Below the pieces are notes generated by a model. It searched no databases. It was not told where the DNA came from and saw nothing but the letters and a program-made list of their open reading frames with translations. A DNA stretch of 21,394 nt from Catenibacterium mitsuoka_A (lineage in GTDB: Bacteria > Bacillota_I > Bacilli_A > Erysipelotrichales > Coprobacillaceae): NCBI RefSeq assembly GCF_964259225.1, contig NZ_CAXVKN010000039.1. One strand, 5' to 3'. Every line of letters begins with the position of its first letter. Position 1 is the stretch's first letter. Positions 15,476 to 21,394 of this stretch are shown here, piece after piece. The position numbers were made by a program, and so were the translations under genes.

Positions 15476-16266
15476 TCAATAACCTCCACTACTCTTGTAA
15501 CCTTAGCCATATTCTTAGAACTATCAGTAACTGTATACGTTAGAGTGTAACGTCCTACAGTATTAGTCTGTACTTTACCTGTAACAACAATCTTATTTGT
15601 TAAGTCACCATCTTCATTATCATATGCAGTGACACCTTCTCTTGCGTTAAAAGCATCCCCGATATGAATGACTTTATCTTCTGCCCCTTTGATCACAGGA
15701 ACAACCAACTCATTGGCTACAATCACTTTAATACGCATTGGAAAAGATGTATTACCTTGTTCATCTCTTACTACAACACGTTCAATATATGTACCTACCT
15801 TTTCATATGTTTTCTCTTTCACAAGTTCTTCACTATTTTCTTTCTTTAAGAAATAGATTTGTGTTAAAGACGCATCATTGACTTCAGCTACTGTATTTTT
15901 TGCATAGAGTGGCTGATTAGGATTCACATAATAAACAAGCTTTTTAAGTTTTACTGTTGGTTTTTTTGTATCTACAATCTTAATCTTAAAGCCATAATCA
16001 CGTCCTGCATATTCAATACTTGCATTATAGTTACCTACTTTATTCAAGTTAACACGCTTCAAGTTTAAAGTAAGTGATTTTTTTATTCTATCTGGACAGA
16101 TGACATAATCCTCTATATTCTGTGATACTTCCTGTCCTAATTCATAAGTAAATACTGTCTGTTTTAATTCAAAAGTTGCCATAGTGGTAATCTTAAAAAT
16201 AGAAAACAATTCAAGGAAAATAAATAATAGTAAAATGACAGTAATCAATTTGTTCCTCCATTTCAC
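15472..16266 (-). CDS. Membrane-anchored protein with Ig-like (DUF5011-type) domains
   Basis: From GTG 16266 the product is 264 residues. A short basic tail (KWRNK) precedes one membrane helix (about 6-24), followed by an outside region of beta-sandwich segments. The last (about 185-264) reads VIHIGDAFNAREGVTAYDNEDGD, then TVGRYTLTYTVTDSSKN, a clear DUF5011/HYR-like Ig fold common in Gram-positive surface proteins. An earlier segment (~60-170) looks similar but is weaker. I reject the longer start at 16320 because a TATAAT promoter element (16291-16296) lies within it, and GTG 16266 has AGAGGTG 6-7 bases upstream. First gene of a five-gene overlapping operon. No cell-wall sorting signal is seen. 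The function is probably adhesive or structural; low certainty. Confidence 0.8.
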   Translation of the reverse strand: MKWRNKLITVILLLFIFLELFSIFKITTMATFELKQTVFTYELGQEVSQNIEDYVICPDRIKKSLTLNLKRVNLNKVGNYNASIEYAGRDYGFKIKIVDTKKPTVKLKKLVYYVNPNQPLYAKNTVAEVNDASLTQIYFLKKENSEELVKEKTYEKVGTYIERVVVRDEQGNTSFPMRIKVIVANELVVPVIKGAEDKVIHIGDAFNAREGVTAYDNEDGDLTNKIVVTGKVQTNTVGRYTLTYTVTDSSKNMAKVTRVVEVIE

Positions 16267-16290
16267 TAGTATCACCTCTTTCGCCCCTTC

Positions 16291-16320
16291 ATTATACAAT
16301 AAAAGATATCTGAGTGACAA
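16291..16320 (-). promoter_or_regulatory. Promoter of the Ig-rhomboid-UPF0178-HAD-DUF4250 operon
   Basis: Minus strand TTGTCA (16315-16320) and TATAAT (16291-16296) with an 18-base spacer. The -35 shares bases with the T-run of the ispF terminator, so the two units are packed back to back. Confidence 0.78.
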
Positions 16321-16344
16321 AAAAGATGATGTAAAAACATCACC
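16319..16344 (-). terminator. Terminator of ispF
   Basis: Minus-strand 8-bp stem GGTGATGT/ACATCATC (16337-16344 with 16325-16332, one G-U pair, 4-nt loop) followed by six T (16319-16324). Lies about 20 bases after the ispF stop. Confidence 0.87.
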
Positions 16345-16363
16345 TTATTTAAAAAATACATAA

Positions 16364-16840
16364 CTAATACACATTTTCAAGTAAGCAGACTGCCTGAGAA
16401 ACTATCCCTTCTCCTCTTCCTACAAAGCCAAGCTTTTCACCACGTGTTGCTTTCACATTAATCTGTGTCACATCACAATGAAGTGCTTCCGCAATATTAT
16501 GTCTCATTGTAGGTATATGAGGTGCCATCTTTGGCTGTTCTGTCATGATAATCGCATCCACATTACCAATCTTATAACCTTTTTCATTCATCAACTTATA
16601 TGTTTCTTCTAACAAGATCATTGAAGAAATACCTTTGTAGCGATCATCTGTATCAGGGAAATGTTTCCCGATATCTCCTTCACCTAATGCCCCAATGATT
16701 GATTCAATAATCGCATGTAGAAGAACATCGGCATCACTATGTCCCTTCAACCCTTTTTCATAAGGGATTTCTACACCACCTAGAATAAGCTTTCTTCCTT
16801 CTACCAACTGATGAATATCTATTGACTGTCCTATACGCAT
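16364..16840 (-). CDS. ispF: 2-C-methyl-D-erythritol 2,4-cyclodiphosphate synthase
   Basis: The 158-residue enzyme converts CDP-ME 2-phosphate to the cyclic diphosphate in the MEP isoprenoid pathway. The metal ligands are visible as DIHQL (Asp8, His10 from this start) and HSDADVLLHA. GDIGKHFPDTD, KATRGEKLGFVGRGEG and the C-terminal IVSQAVCLLE are typical. Usual family length is ~157. I choose ATG 16840 because GGAGG lies 7 bases upstream; the longer reading to 16894 would include the pyrG terminator hairpin. Downstream of pyrG by 63 bases, it may be partly co-transcribed with it; CTP links both (IspD uses CTP), but that is only a thought. The SD is predicted to pair with upstream RNA (see 16848-16897). 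Confidence 0.96.
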   Translation of the reverse strand: MRIGQSIDIHQLVEGRKLILGGVEIPYEKGLKGHSDADVLLHAIIESIIGALGEGDIGKHFPDTDDRYKGISSMILLEETYKLMNEKGYKIGNVDAIIMTEQPKMAPHIPTMRHNIAEALHCDVTQINVKATRGEKLGFVGRGEGIVSQAVCLLENVY

Positions 16841-16847
16841 AACCATA

Positions 16848-16884
16848 CCTCCATGCCTTTTATTGTAACATAAAAGGCATGAGG
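16848..16884 (-). promoter_or_regulatory. SD-sequestering hairpin ahead of ispF, exclusive with pyrG terminator
   Basis: RNA segment CCUC-AUGCCUUUUAU (16870-16884) can pair with AUAAAAGGCAU-G-GAGG (16848-16863): 11 perfect pairs plus four more after a bulged G, with a 6-nt loop. The GAGG is the ispF SD. The CCUCAUGCC part is also the 3' arm of the terminator hairpin at 16876-16897, so the two structures cannot coexist. A switch role is inference. Confidence 0.5.
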
Positions 16885-16897
16885 TTACCCTCATGCC
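16872..16897 (-). terminator. Terminator of pyrG
   Basis: Perfect 9-bp minus-strand stem GGCATGAGG/CCTCATGCC (16889-16897 with 16876-16884, 4-nt loop) followed by TTTTATG. The T-run is short (four), so some read-through into ispF is plausible. Confidence 0.72.
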
Positions 16898-16903
16898 AAT
16901 GTA

Positions 16904-18505
16904 TTAATTGTATTTCTTTTTATGTGCTGCATTGATAAGTCCCTGGAATAGAGGATGTGCTCTATTTGGTCTAGAATTGAATTCTGGATGGAACTGACAT
17001 GCAACGAAATATGGATGGTTAGGCACTTCAACGATTTCTACTAAATCTCTTTTTGGATTACGTCCAGAGATAACAAGTCCTGCATCTTCCAACATCTGAC
17101 GATATGTATTATTGAATTCATATCTATGTCTATGTCTTTCCTGGATAAGATCCTTTCCATATAACTTATGTGCAATTGTACCTTCTTTTAATTCACAAGT
17201 GTAGTTACCAAGTCTCTGAGTACCACCCATGTTTTCTAAAGACTGATCGTGCATTAATGAAATTAATGGAGTCATACAGTTCTTATCGAATTCTAATGAG
17301 TTAACATCATCAAGTTTACATACATTTCTTGCATATTCAATAGAAGCACACTGCATACCTAAACAGATTCCTAAGAATGGAATATCATGTTCTCTTGCAT
17401 ACTGGATAGCAACAATCATACCTTCAACACCTCTGTTACCAAATCCACCTGGTACTAAGATACCATCAGCATCAGCAAGCTTAGAAGCGATATTTTCCTT
17501 AGTTACTTCTTCAGAGTTAACCCAGTCAATTTCAACTTCACTATTTGCATAGTAACCAGCATGTTTTAATGCTTCATTAACTGATAAGTAAGCATCTGGG
17601 AATTCACAGTACTTACCAACCATCTTGATTTTAACTGTATCCTTTAAGTTCTTAACTCTTTCAACTAATTCACGCCATTCAGTGAAATCAGCTTCAGGAG
17701 CTTCAATTCTTAAATGATCAAGCACAACATCATCCATATGCTGATCTAATAATTCTACTGGTAATTCATAAAGAACATCTACATCATAGTTAGAGATGAT
17801 AGCTTCCTTAGGAACATTACAGAATAAAGAGATCTTGTCCTTTAATTCATCAGAAATAGTATGTTCACTACGACATACAATGATATCTGGCTGGATACCA
17901 TATCCTAATAATTCTTTAACACTATGCTGTGTTGGTTTAGTCTTTACTTCATGGCTGGCACCAATATATGGAAGTAAAGTTGTATGTATATAAAGAGTAT
18001 TCTTGTAGCCTCTATCGAGTCTTACCTGTCTAATTGCTTCAATAAATGGTAATGATTCGATATCTCCTACAGTACCACCGATTTCTGTAATAACAATATC
18101 TGCCTGAGAAGATTCTTCTGCAGCATAAATCTTGTCCTTAATCGCATTAGTAATATGAGGAACAACCTGTACTGTTGCGCCTAAGTAATCCCCTCTTCTT
18201 TCTTTAGAGATTACATCGCTATATACTCTACCAGTTGTAACTGAAGAGTTTTTGTTTAAGTCTTCATCAATAAAACGTTCATAATGACCTAAGTCTAAGT
18301 CTGTTTCTGCGCCATCAGCTGTTACATAAACTTCACCATGCTGATAAGGAGACATAGTTCCTGGATCCACATTGATATAAGGATCAAGTTTCTGCATGAA
18401 TACTTTTAATCCTCTTTGTTTTAATATTCTACCTAAAGATGCAGCTGTTAAACCTTTCCCTAGACCTGATACGACACCACCTGTGACAAATATGAATTTT
18501 GCCAT
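16904..18505 (-). CDS. pyrG: CTP synthase (glutamine hydrolysing)
   Basis: The 533-residue enzyme aminates UTP to CTP using glutamine and ATP. The N-terminal synthetase domain (1-~265) starts KFIFVTGGVVSGLGKG with the P-loop. It contains KLDPYINVDPGTMSP, GETDLDLGHYERF-like residues, GGTVGDIE and EHTISDELKDKI. The C-terminal glutamine amidotransferase (~290-533) has VPGGFGNRG, the nucleophile GICLGMQCA (Cys381) and CQFHPEFNSRP. Start ATG 18505 has AGAGGTGAAG upstream and matches the conserved AKFIFVTGG N-terminus. The longer frame to 18535 would run into the leader terminator. Transcription begins at an extended -10 promoter and passes an attenuator (18534-18568) of the type known to sense CTP. 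Confidence 0.98.
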   Translation of the reverse strand: MAKFIFVTGGVVSGLGKGLTAASLGRILKQRGLKVFMQKLDPYINVDPGTMSPYQHGEVYVTADGAETDLDLGHYERFIDEDLNKNSSVTTGRVYSDVISKERRGDYLGATVQVVPHITNAIKDKIYAAEESSQADIVITEIGGTVGDIESLPFIEAIRQVRLDRGYKNTLYIHTTLLPYIGASHEVKTKPTQHSVKELLGYGIQPDIIVCRSEHTISDELKDKISLFCNVPKEAIISNYDVDVLYELPVELLDQHMDDVVLDHLRIEAPEADFTEWRELVERVKNLKDTVKIKMVGKYCEFPDAYLSVNEALKHAGYYANSEVEIDWVNSEEVTKENIASKLADADGILVPGGFGNRGVEGMIVAIQYAREHDIPFLGICLGMQCASIEYARNVCKLDDVNSLEFDKNCMTPLISLMHDQSLENMGGTQRLGNYTCELKEGTIAHKLYGKDLIQERHRHRYEFNNTYRQMLEDAGLVISGRNPKRDLVEIVEVPNHPYFVACQFHPEFNSRPNRAHPLFQGLINAAHKKKYN

Positions 18506-18533
18506 TCTCTTCACCTCTTTCTCTATATTAAAC

Positions 18534-18568
18534 AAAAAAAAGCACCTACGGAAGACCCGTTTGTGCCC
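18534..18568 (-). promoter_or_regulatory. pyrG CTP-sensing attenuator (GGGC start, leader terminator)
   Basis: The predicted transcript starts GGGC (18565-18568), six bases after the -10. The leader then folds as GCAC-AA-ACGG(GUCUU)CCGU-AG-GUGC, arms 18563-18566 with 18542-18545 and 18557-18560 with 18548-18551. Eight U residues follow (18534-18541): an intrinsic terminator ahead of pyrG. The loop-side pyrimidine tract UCUUCC could pair with extra 5' G residues. In Bacillus subtilis, low CTP makes polymerase stutter at GGGC and add Gs that form an antiterminator. The same elements are visible here; the mechanism is inferred from that precedent. Confidence 0.82.
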
Positions 18569-18574
18569 TTTACA

Positions 18575-18603
18575 ACTATAGCAAATTCCCCCGTCGTATG
18601 CAA
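18575..18603 (-). promoter_or_regulatory. pyrG promoter
   Basis: Minus strand TTGCAT (18598-18603), 17-base spacer, TATAGT (18575-18580) preceded by TGC, an extended -10. Six bases separate it from the GGGC start. Confidence 0.85.
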
Positions 18604-18608
18604 TTCTT

Positions 18609-18637
18609 TTCTTTATTTTATTAATTAATTATATTAT
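18609..18637 (+). promoter_or_regulatory. Candidate promoter of the two-component operon
   Basis: TTCTTT (18609-18614), 17 bases, TATTAT (18632-18637), or TATGAT at 18635-18640. Matches are weak in AT-rich DNA. It would be divergent from and nearly touching the pyrG promoter. Confidence 0.3.
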
Positions 18638-18661
18638 GATATGGCTTGGGAGGATAAACAT

Positions 18662-19357
18662 ATGGAAACACCTCGTATATTAGTTATTGATGATGAAAAA
18701 GAAATTTGTGATCTTATTGAAATTTATTTAAGTCAAGAAGGTTATCATGTTGAAAAGCGTTATAATGCCTATACATTATTACGTGATCTTGAAAAGTTCA
18801 AGATTGATCTTGTAATTCTAGATATGATGATGCCTGGGGTAGATGGAATACAAGCATTAGAGATGATCAGAGAAAAGTACAATATCCCAGTTATCTTTGT
18901 ATCAGCTAAGACAGCTGATCAGGATAAGATTGAAGGATTATTAAAGGGTGCTGATGATTATATCGCAAAACCTTTTAATGCAATGGAATTAGTGGCACGT
19001 GTTAAGTCACAATTAAGACGTTATCAGGTATATAGTAAGCCTATTGGTGTTGATAATTCTATTATCCAGGCCAATGACCTTCTTATTGATACAAATAAGA
19101 AGATGGTTTCGGTAGATAATCGTCCAGTGGCTGTGACTAAGATTGAATATGAAATCTTAGTATTACTTGCCTCACATCCTGGTACAGTATTCTCTACTGA
19201 AGATATCTATACAAAAATATGGCATGAAGAAGCAACACATGCCAACAATACCATCATGGTACATATTAGAAAACTAAGAGAAAAGATTGAAAGACAGCCA
19301 CGTACGCCAAGACATATTATTACTGTCTGGGGCATTGGTTATAAGTTCGAATTATGA
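18662..19357 (+). CDS. OmpR/VanR-type response regulator
   Basis: The 231-residue regulator has a receiver domain (~5-120) with ILVIDDEKEICDLIE (Asp10, Asp11), phospho-acceptor Asp54 in VILDMMMPG and Lys83 in VSAKT. KGADDYIAKPFNAMELVARV precedes a winged-helix DNA-binding domain (~130-231; TKIEYEILVLLASHPGTVFS, ending WGIGYKFEL). Start ATG 18662 has GGAGG 8 bases upstream; the ATG at 18641 lacks one. It overlaps the kinase gene by 4 bases. The sequence resembles VanR-like regulators, but no resistance genes lie nearby and targets are unknown. Confidence 0.94.
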   Translation: METPRILVIDDEKEICDLIEIYLSQEGYHVEKRYNAYTLLRDLEKFKIDLVILDMMMPGVDGIQALEMIREKYNIPVIFVSAKTADQDKIEGLLKGADDYIAKPFNAMELVARVKSQLRRYQVYSKPIGVDNSIIQANDLLIDTNKKMVSVDNRPVAVTKIEYEILVLLASHPGTVFSTEDIYTKIWHEEATHANNTIMVHIRKLREKIERQPRTPRHIITVWGIGYKFEL

Positions 19358-20478
19358 TGCAGAAACTAAGAAAGCTGTTTATTTCTTCTTTTAAATGGCG
19401 TTTGTTGATTAATATTACATTAAGTTATCTTGTCGCATTTCTTATTTATTCTATTCTAGGAATTATATTCGATAGAATTATTCCTATTGCGGTACCAAAT
19501 GAAATGCGTTATGCATTATGTTATGCCATTTCTTTTATTGTCTTTGTAGAAATCTTCTTTAAACTGATTGATTTCACAATTGAATATATCAGAAAGCTGA
19601 GACGTTCTATCCAGCAGGTAACAAGTGGCAATTATGGTGTACAGTGTGAAGTAGAATATGATGATGAATTAGGTTCTCTTGCAGCGAACATCAATGTCTT
19701 ATCAAAAACATTGCTGGCGAAAGAAAAAGAAAGCGAAAAGCTTAAAGAAAAAGAAAGAGCTGCATTAGATATAGAACGTAATGCAGAAAGACAAAAGAAT
19801 GAATTAATCACAAACGTAGCCCATGACTTAAGAACACCTCTTACAACTATTGTAGGATATCTTGAGTTGATTAAAGATGATACAGCTTTATCTAAAGAAG
19901 ATGTACATAAGTATTCTGGTATTGCGTATGAGAAATCAATACGTCTACAGGAAATGATGGATGACCTCTTTGAATTCACCAAGCTTGATAATGCAGATAT
20001 TAAGTTAAATAAGAGTATGATTAATCTATCTGGATTAATCATGCAGATGACAGACGAGTTCTATCCTTCATTTAAGGACTGTAATATTACACCAATAGTA
20101 GATTTACCTGAAGAGAATATCTATGTTCAGGGAGATGGTCAGTTATTAGCCCGTGTATTTGATAATCTTATTTCTAATGCACTCAAGTATGGCTATCATA
20201 ATACCGATTTAAAGATAGAAGTATCCGGTGATGAGAAATATGCAACTGTTAAAGTCATCAACCATGGTGATACTATTGCACCAGAAGATATCCCACTTCT
20301 ATTTAATAAATTTTATCGTACAGACTCATCACGAAACTCTAAAACAGGTGGTACTGGCTTAGGACTAGCAATCACTAAGAATATAGTAGACCTTCATCAT
20401 GGTGATATTTCTGTTACAAGTGATGATCAAATTACAACATTCATCGTCAAATTCAACAGATATTTCGATCAGAACTAA
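19354..20478 (+). CDS. Sensor histidine kinase (VanS-like)
   Basis: The 374-residue membrane kinase has two membrane helices (about 18-40 and 52-75) with only a ~10-residue loop between them, so there is almost no extracellular sensor. A HAMP linker (~76-125) and a charged coiled coil (~120-150, KEKESEKLKEKERAA) follow. The dimerization domain has NVAHDLRTPLTT with phospho-acceptor His157. The ATPase domain has the N box DNLISNALKYG, a G2 box GGTGLGLAI and FNKFYRTD. It should phosphorylate the regulator encoded just upstream, whose stop overlaps its ATG (ATGA). The lack of an external domain suggests sensing in or near the membrane. A terminator follows at 20482-20506. Confidence 0.94.
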   Translation: MMQKLRKLFISSFKWRLLINITLSYLVAFLIYSILGIIFDRIIPIAVPNEMRYALCYAISFIVFVEIFFKLIDFTIEYIRKLRRSIQQVTSGNYGVQCEVEYDDELGSLAANINVLSKTLLAKEKESEKLKEKERAALDIERNAERQKNELITNVAHDLRTPLTTIVGYLELIKDDTALSKEDVHKYSGIAYEKSIRLQEMMDDLFEFTKLDNADIKLNKSMINLSGLIMQMTDEFYPSFKDCNITPIVDLPEENIYVQGDGQLLARVFDNLISNALKYGYHNTDLKIEVSGDEKYATVKVINHGDTIAPEDIPLLFNKFYRTDSSRNSKTGGTGLGLAITKNIVDLHHGDISVTSDDQITTFIVKFNRYFDQN

Positions 20479-20481
20479 CAT

Positions 20482-20506
20482 AAAAGACCACATCAAGTGG
20501 TCTTTT
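20482..20506. terminator. Bidirectional terminator between kinase and metallo-hydrolase genes
   Basis: Perfect 10-bp inverted repeat AAAAGACCAC/GTGGTCTTTT (20482-20491 and 20497-20506, 5-nt loop). The + side continues CATTTTGG; the - side ends with TTTT. It serves two converging genes. Confidence 0.88.
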
Positions 20507-20515
20507 CATTTTGGA

Positions 20516-21100
20516 CTATAATTTCAACCTTTCACCTGGCTTTATATATAAAGCATGAGGTGATTTAAAGCTTTTCGCAATATCTTCATCATATAATTGA
20601 GTAGGTGAAGTATGAATCGGGATAAAATAACGAGAATCAATTACATGTGCACAACGACTTGCTTCCTGTGCACTCATATTATAAATACCATCTACTGGTA
20701 ATAATGCATAATCTAAATCATTGAAGCTTTCCATTTCAGGATAATAGTTTGTATCTCCTGCACCATATAATGTAATACCATCTACAGTCATAATAAAACC
20801 TACACATTCTTCTCTTGTATGATTCTTATTTTCTGCAGGTGTTCCTTCAATCATTACTTTCTTGATCTTCTTAATAGGATATTCACCATCCACAAATAAA
20901 TCTCCATGTCTTAAAATCACACCATCGTCTTTTAATGTAACAAGATCAACCTGATTATGATCACTATGTTCATGTGTTACAATCACAATATCTGCAGGCA
21001 TATCATAACCTTCACCTGCATATGGATCTACATAAATCACTACACCTTCATTAGACACAATGCGATAACTTCCATGTCCTTGATACAATAATTCTGCCAT
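20516..21100 (-). CDS. Metallo-beta-lactamase fold hydrolase (UlaG-like)
   Basis: The 194-residue cytoplasmic protein has no signal peptide. It starts LLYQGHGSYRI, then has VDPYAGEGYDMPADIVIVTHEHSDHNQ with the H-x-H-x-D-H metal motif around residues 42-47. GDTNYYPEM supplies the bridging Asp, and a late FIPIHTSP provides the last His. Order and length match the small Lactamase_B_2/UlaG-type members often annotated as metal-dependent hydrolases. The substrate is unknown. SD AAGGAGAT precedes the ATG. It stands alone, converging on the sensor kinase gene and divergent from the tRNA-Val unit. Confidence 0.9.
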   Translation of the reverse strand: MAELLYQGHGSYRIVSNEGVVIYVDPYAGEGYDMPADIVIVTHEHSDHNQVDLVTLKDDGVILRHGDLFVDGEYPIKKIKKVMIEGTPAENKNHTREECVGFIMTVDGITLYGAGDTNYYPEMESFNDLDYALLPVDGIYNMSAQEASRCAHVIDSRYFIPIHTSPTQLYDEDIAKSFKSPHALYIKPGERLKL

Positions 21101-21128
21101 TTTTTATATCTCCTTTATCACTTATTCA

Positions 21129-21134
21129 ATTATA
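21129..21134 (-). promoter_or_regulatory. Candidate -10 for the metallo-hydrolase gene
   Basis: Perfect minus-strand TATAAT, 29 bases before the ATG. No good -35 at 17-18 bases (TCGCAC-like), so it is tentative. Confidence 0.35.
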
Positions 21135-21213
21135 ACTTTTCTTATTACACAGTGCGATAGAATGGCAAAAAATAAAAAAAATAAAATTTAGTTAAAAAAA
21201 ATATAAAAACCTG

Positions 21214-21242
21214 TTGACGAATCGCATAACACTTGGTATATT
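21214..21242 (+). promoter_or_regulatory. Promoter of the tRNA-Val unit
   Basis: TTGACG (21214-21219), 17-base spacer, TATATT (21237-21242): near-consensus sigma-A. Start expected near 21249, about 70 bases before the tRNA. Confidence 0.85.
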
Positions 21243-21258
21243 ATATAAGCGTGCTTGG

Positions 21259-21311
21259 TTGGGATATGGCACTAACACTTAAGCATCGGTCTAACGGCCG
21301 GTATATCCCAA
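21259..21311 (+). other. Structured leader hairpin before tRNA-Val
   Basis: A perfect 9-bp stem TTGGGATAT/ATATCCCAA (21259-21267 with 21303-21311) is continued on its 3' side by a 7-bp hairpin with a UAAC loop (21285-21302). A 17-nt single-stranded 5' side is left (21268-21284). It lies within the transcript between promoter and tRNA. It may be a processing (RNase III or RNase P) or leader structure; it resembles a tRNA minihelix but has no T-loop sequence. Confidence 0.55.
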
Positions 21312-21318
21312 GAATATT

Positions 21319-21394
21319 GGAGGTTTAGCTCAGTTGGGAGAGCATCTGCCTTACAAGCAGAGGGTCAGCGGTTCGAGCCCGTTAACCTCCACCA
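21319..21394 (+). tRNA. tRNA-Val (anticodon UAC)
   Basis: The 76-base cloverleaf has acceptor stem GGAGGTT/AACCTCC, D-arm AGCTCAGTTGGGAGAGC and anticodon stem TCTGC/GCAGA with loop CTTACAA (anticodon TAC, valine GUN codons). Next come the variable loop and a T-arm with GGTTCGAGCCC. Discriminator A and an encoded CCA end at the window edge. More tRNA genes may follow beyond it. Confidence 0.97.

Noticed and set aside
19632..20042. 136-codon minus-strand open frame
   Set aside because: It is opposite the conserved histidine-kinase HisKA region; Ser/Leu-rich translation typical of antisense frames.
18662..20478. Vancomycin-resistance VanRS locus
   Set aside because: The pair is only generally VanRS-like, and no vanHAX-type or cell-wall ligase genes are nearby.
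1..21394. CRISPR arrays, prophage genes, rRNA, other riboswitch classes
   Set aside because: No regularly spaced repeats, phage structural genes or rRNA segments were seen. The only RNA switches supported are those in the pyrG, carA and pyrG-ispF leaders.

Overview
This is an AT-rich window with strong GGAGG-type ribosome binding sites, many short U-tailed terminators, tight gene overlaps and Gram-positive protein families (LemA with DUF2207, an OmpR/VanR-like two-component pair, a BglK-like ROK kinase, DUF4250, UPF0178). It looks like chromosomal DNA of a low-GC Firmicute, plausibly a gut Erysipelotrichia-type organism. The taxon is an inference from protein style only.

Layout. At 1-82 lies the tail of a + strand gene. 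183-1187 (-) is a secreted ComEC-like metallo-beta-lactamase lipoprotein. Directly upstream of it sits a tnpB transposon remnant (about 1195-2964) with a TnpB nuclease gene, a structured 3' end that probably makes its guide RNA, and a decayed IS607-type tnpA. 3108-5335 (-) is lemA plus a DUF2207 membrane protein. 5432-9698 (-) is carAB behind a leader ORF and attenuator (9719-9889). 9925-10791 (-) is a ROK sugar kinase. 10879-13396 (-) holds two tandem, nearly identical threonine ammonia-lyase genes, each with its own terminator. 13501-16266 (-) is a translationally coupled operon: Ig-like membrane protein, rhomboid protease, UPF0178 gene broken by one amber codon, HAD phosphatase, DUF4250. 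16364-18505 (-) is pyrG then ispF, with RNA switches in front of each. 18662-20478 (+) is a divergent two-component system. 20516-21100 (-) is a small metallo-hydrolase. 21214-21394 (+) is a promoter, a structured leader and tRNA-Val(UAC).

Main interest. Two pyrimidine loci in the same window show two different nucleotide-sensing attenuators. The pyrG leader starts GGGC and has the hallmarks of the known Gram-positive CTP/reiterative-G mechanism. The carAB leader instead has a 29-residue leader ORF with an excellent SD. Its last third is extremely U-rich and its stop codon abuts a terminator, an architecture like the enterobacterial pyrBI UTP-sensing attenuator and unlike PyrR control. The pyrG-ispF gap also contains mutually exclusive hairpins, one of which would bury the ispF ribosome binding site. 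Other points are a probable gene-conversion tract between the two threonine ammonia-lyase genes, a single nonsense codon in the UPF0178 gene, and a tRNA-like hairpin ahead of tRNA-Val.
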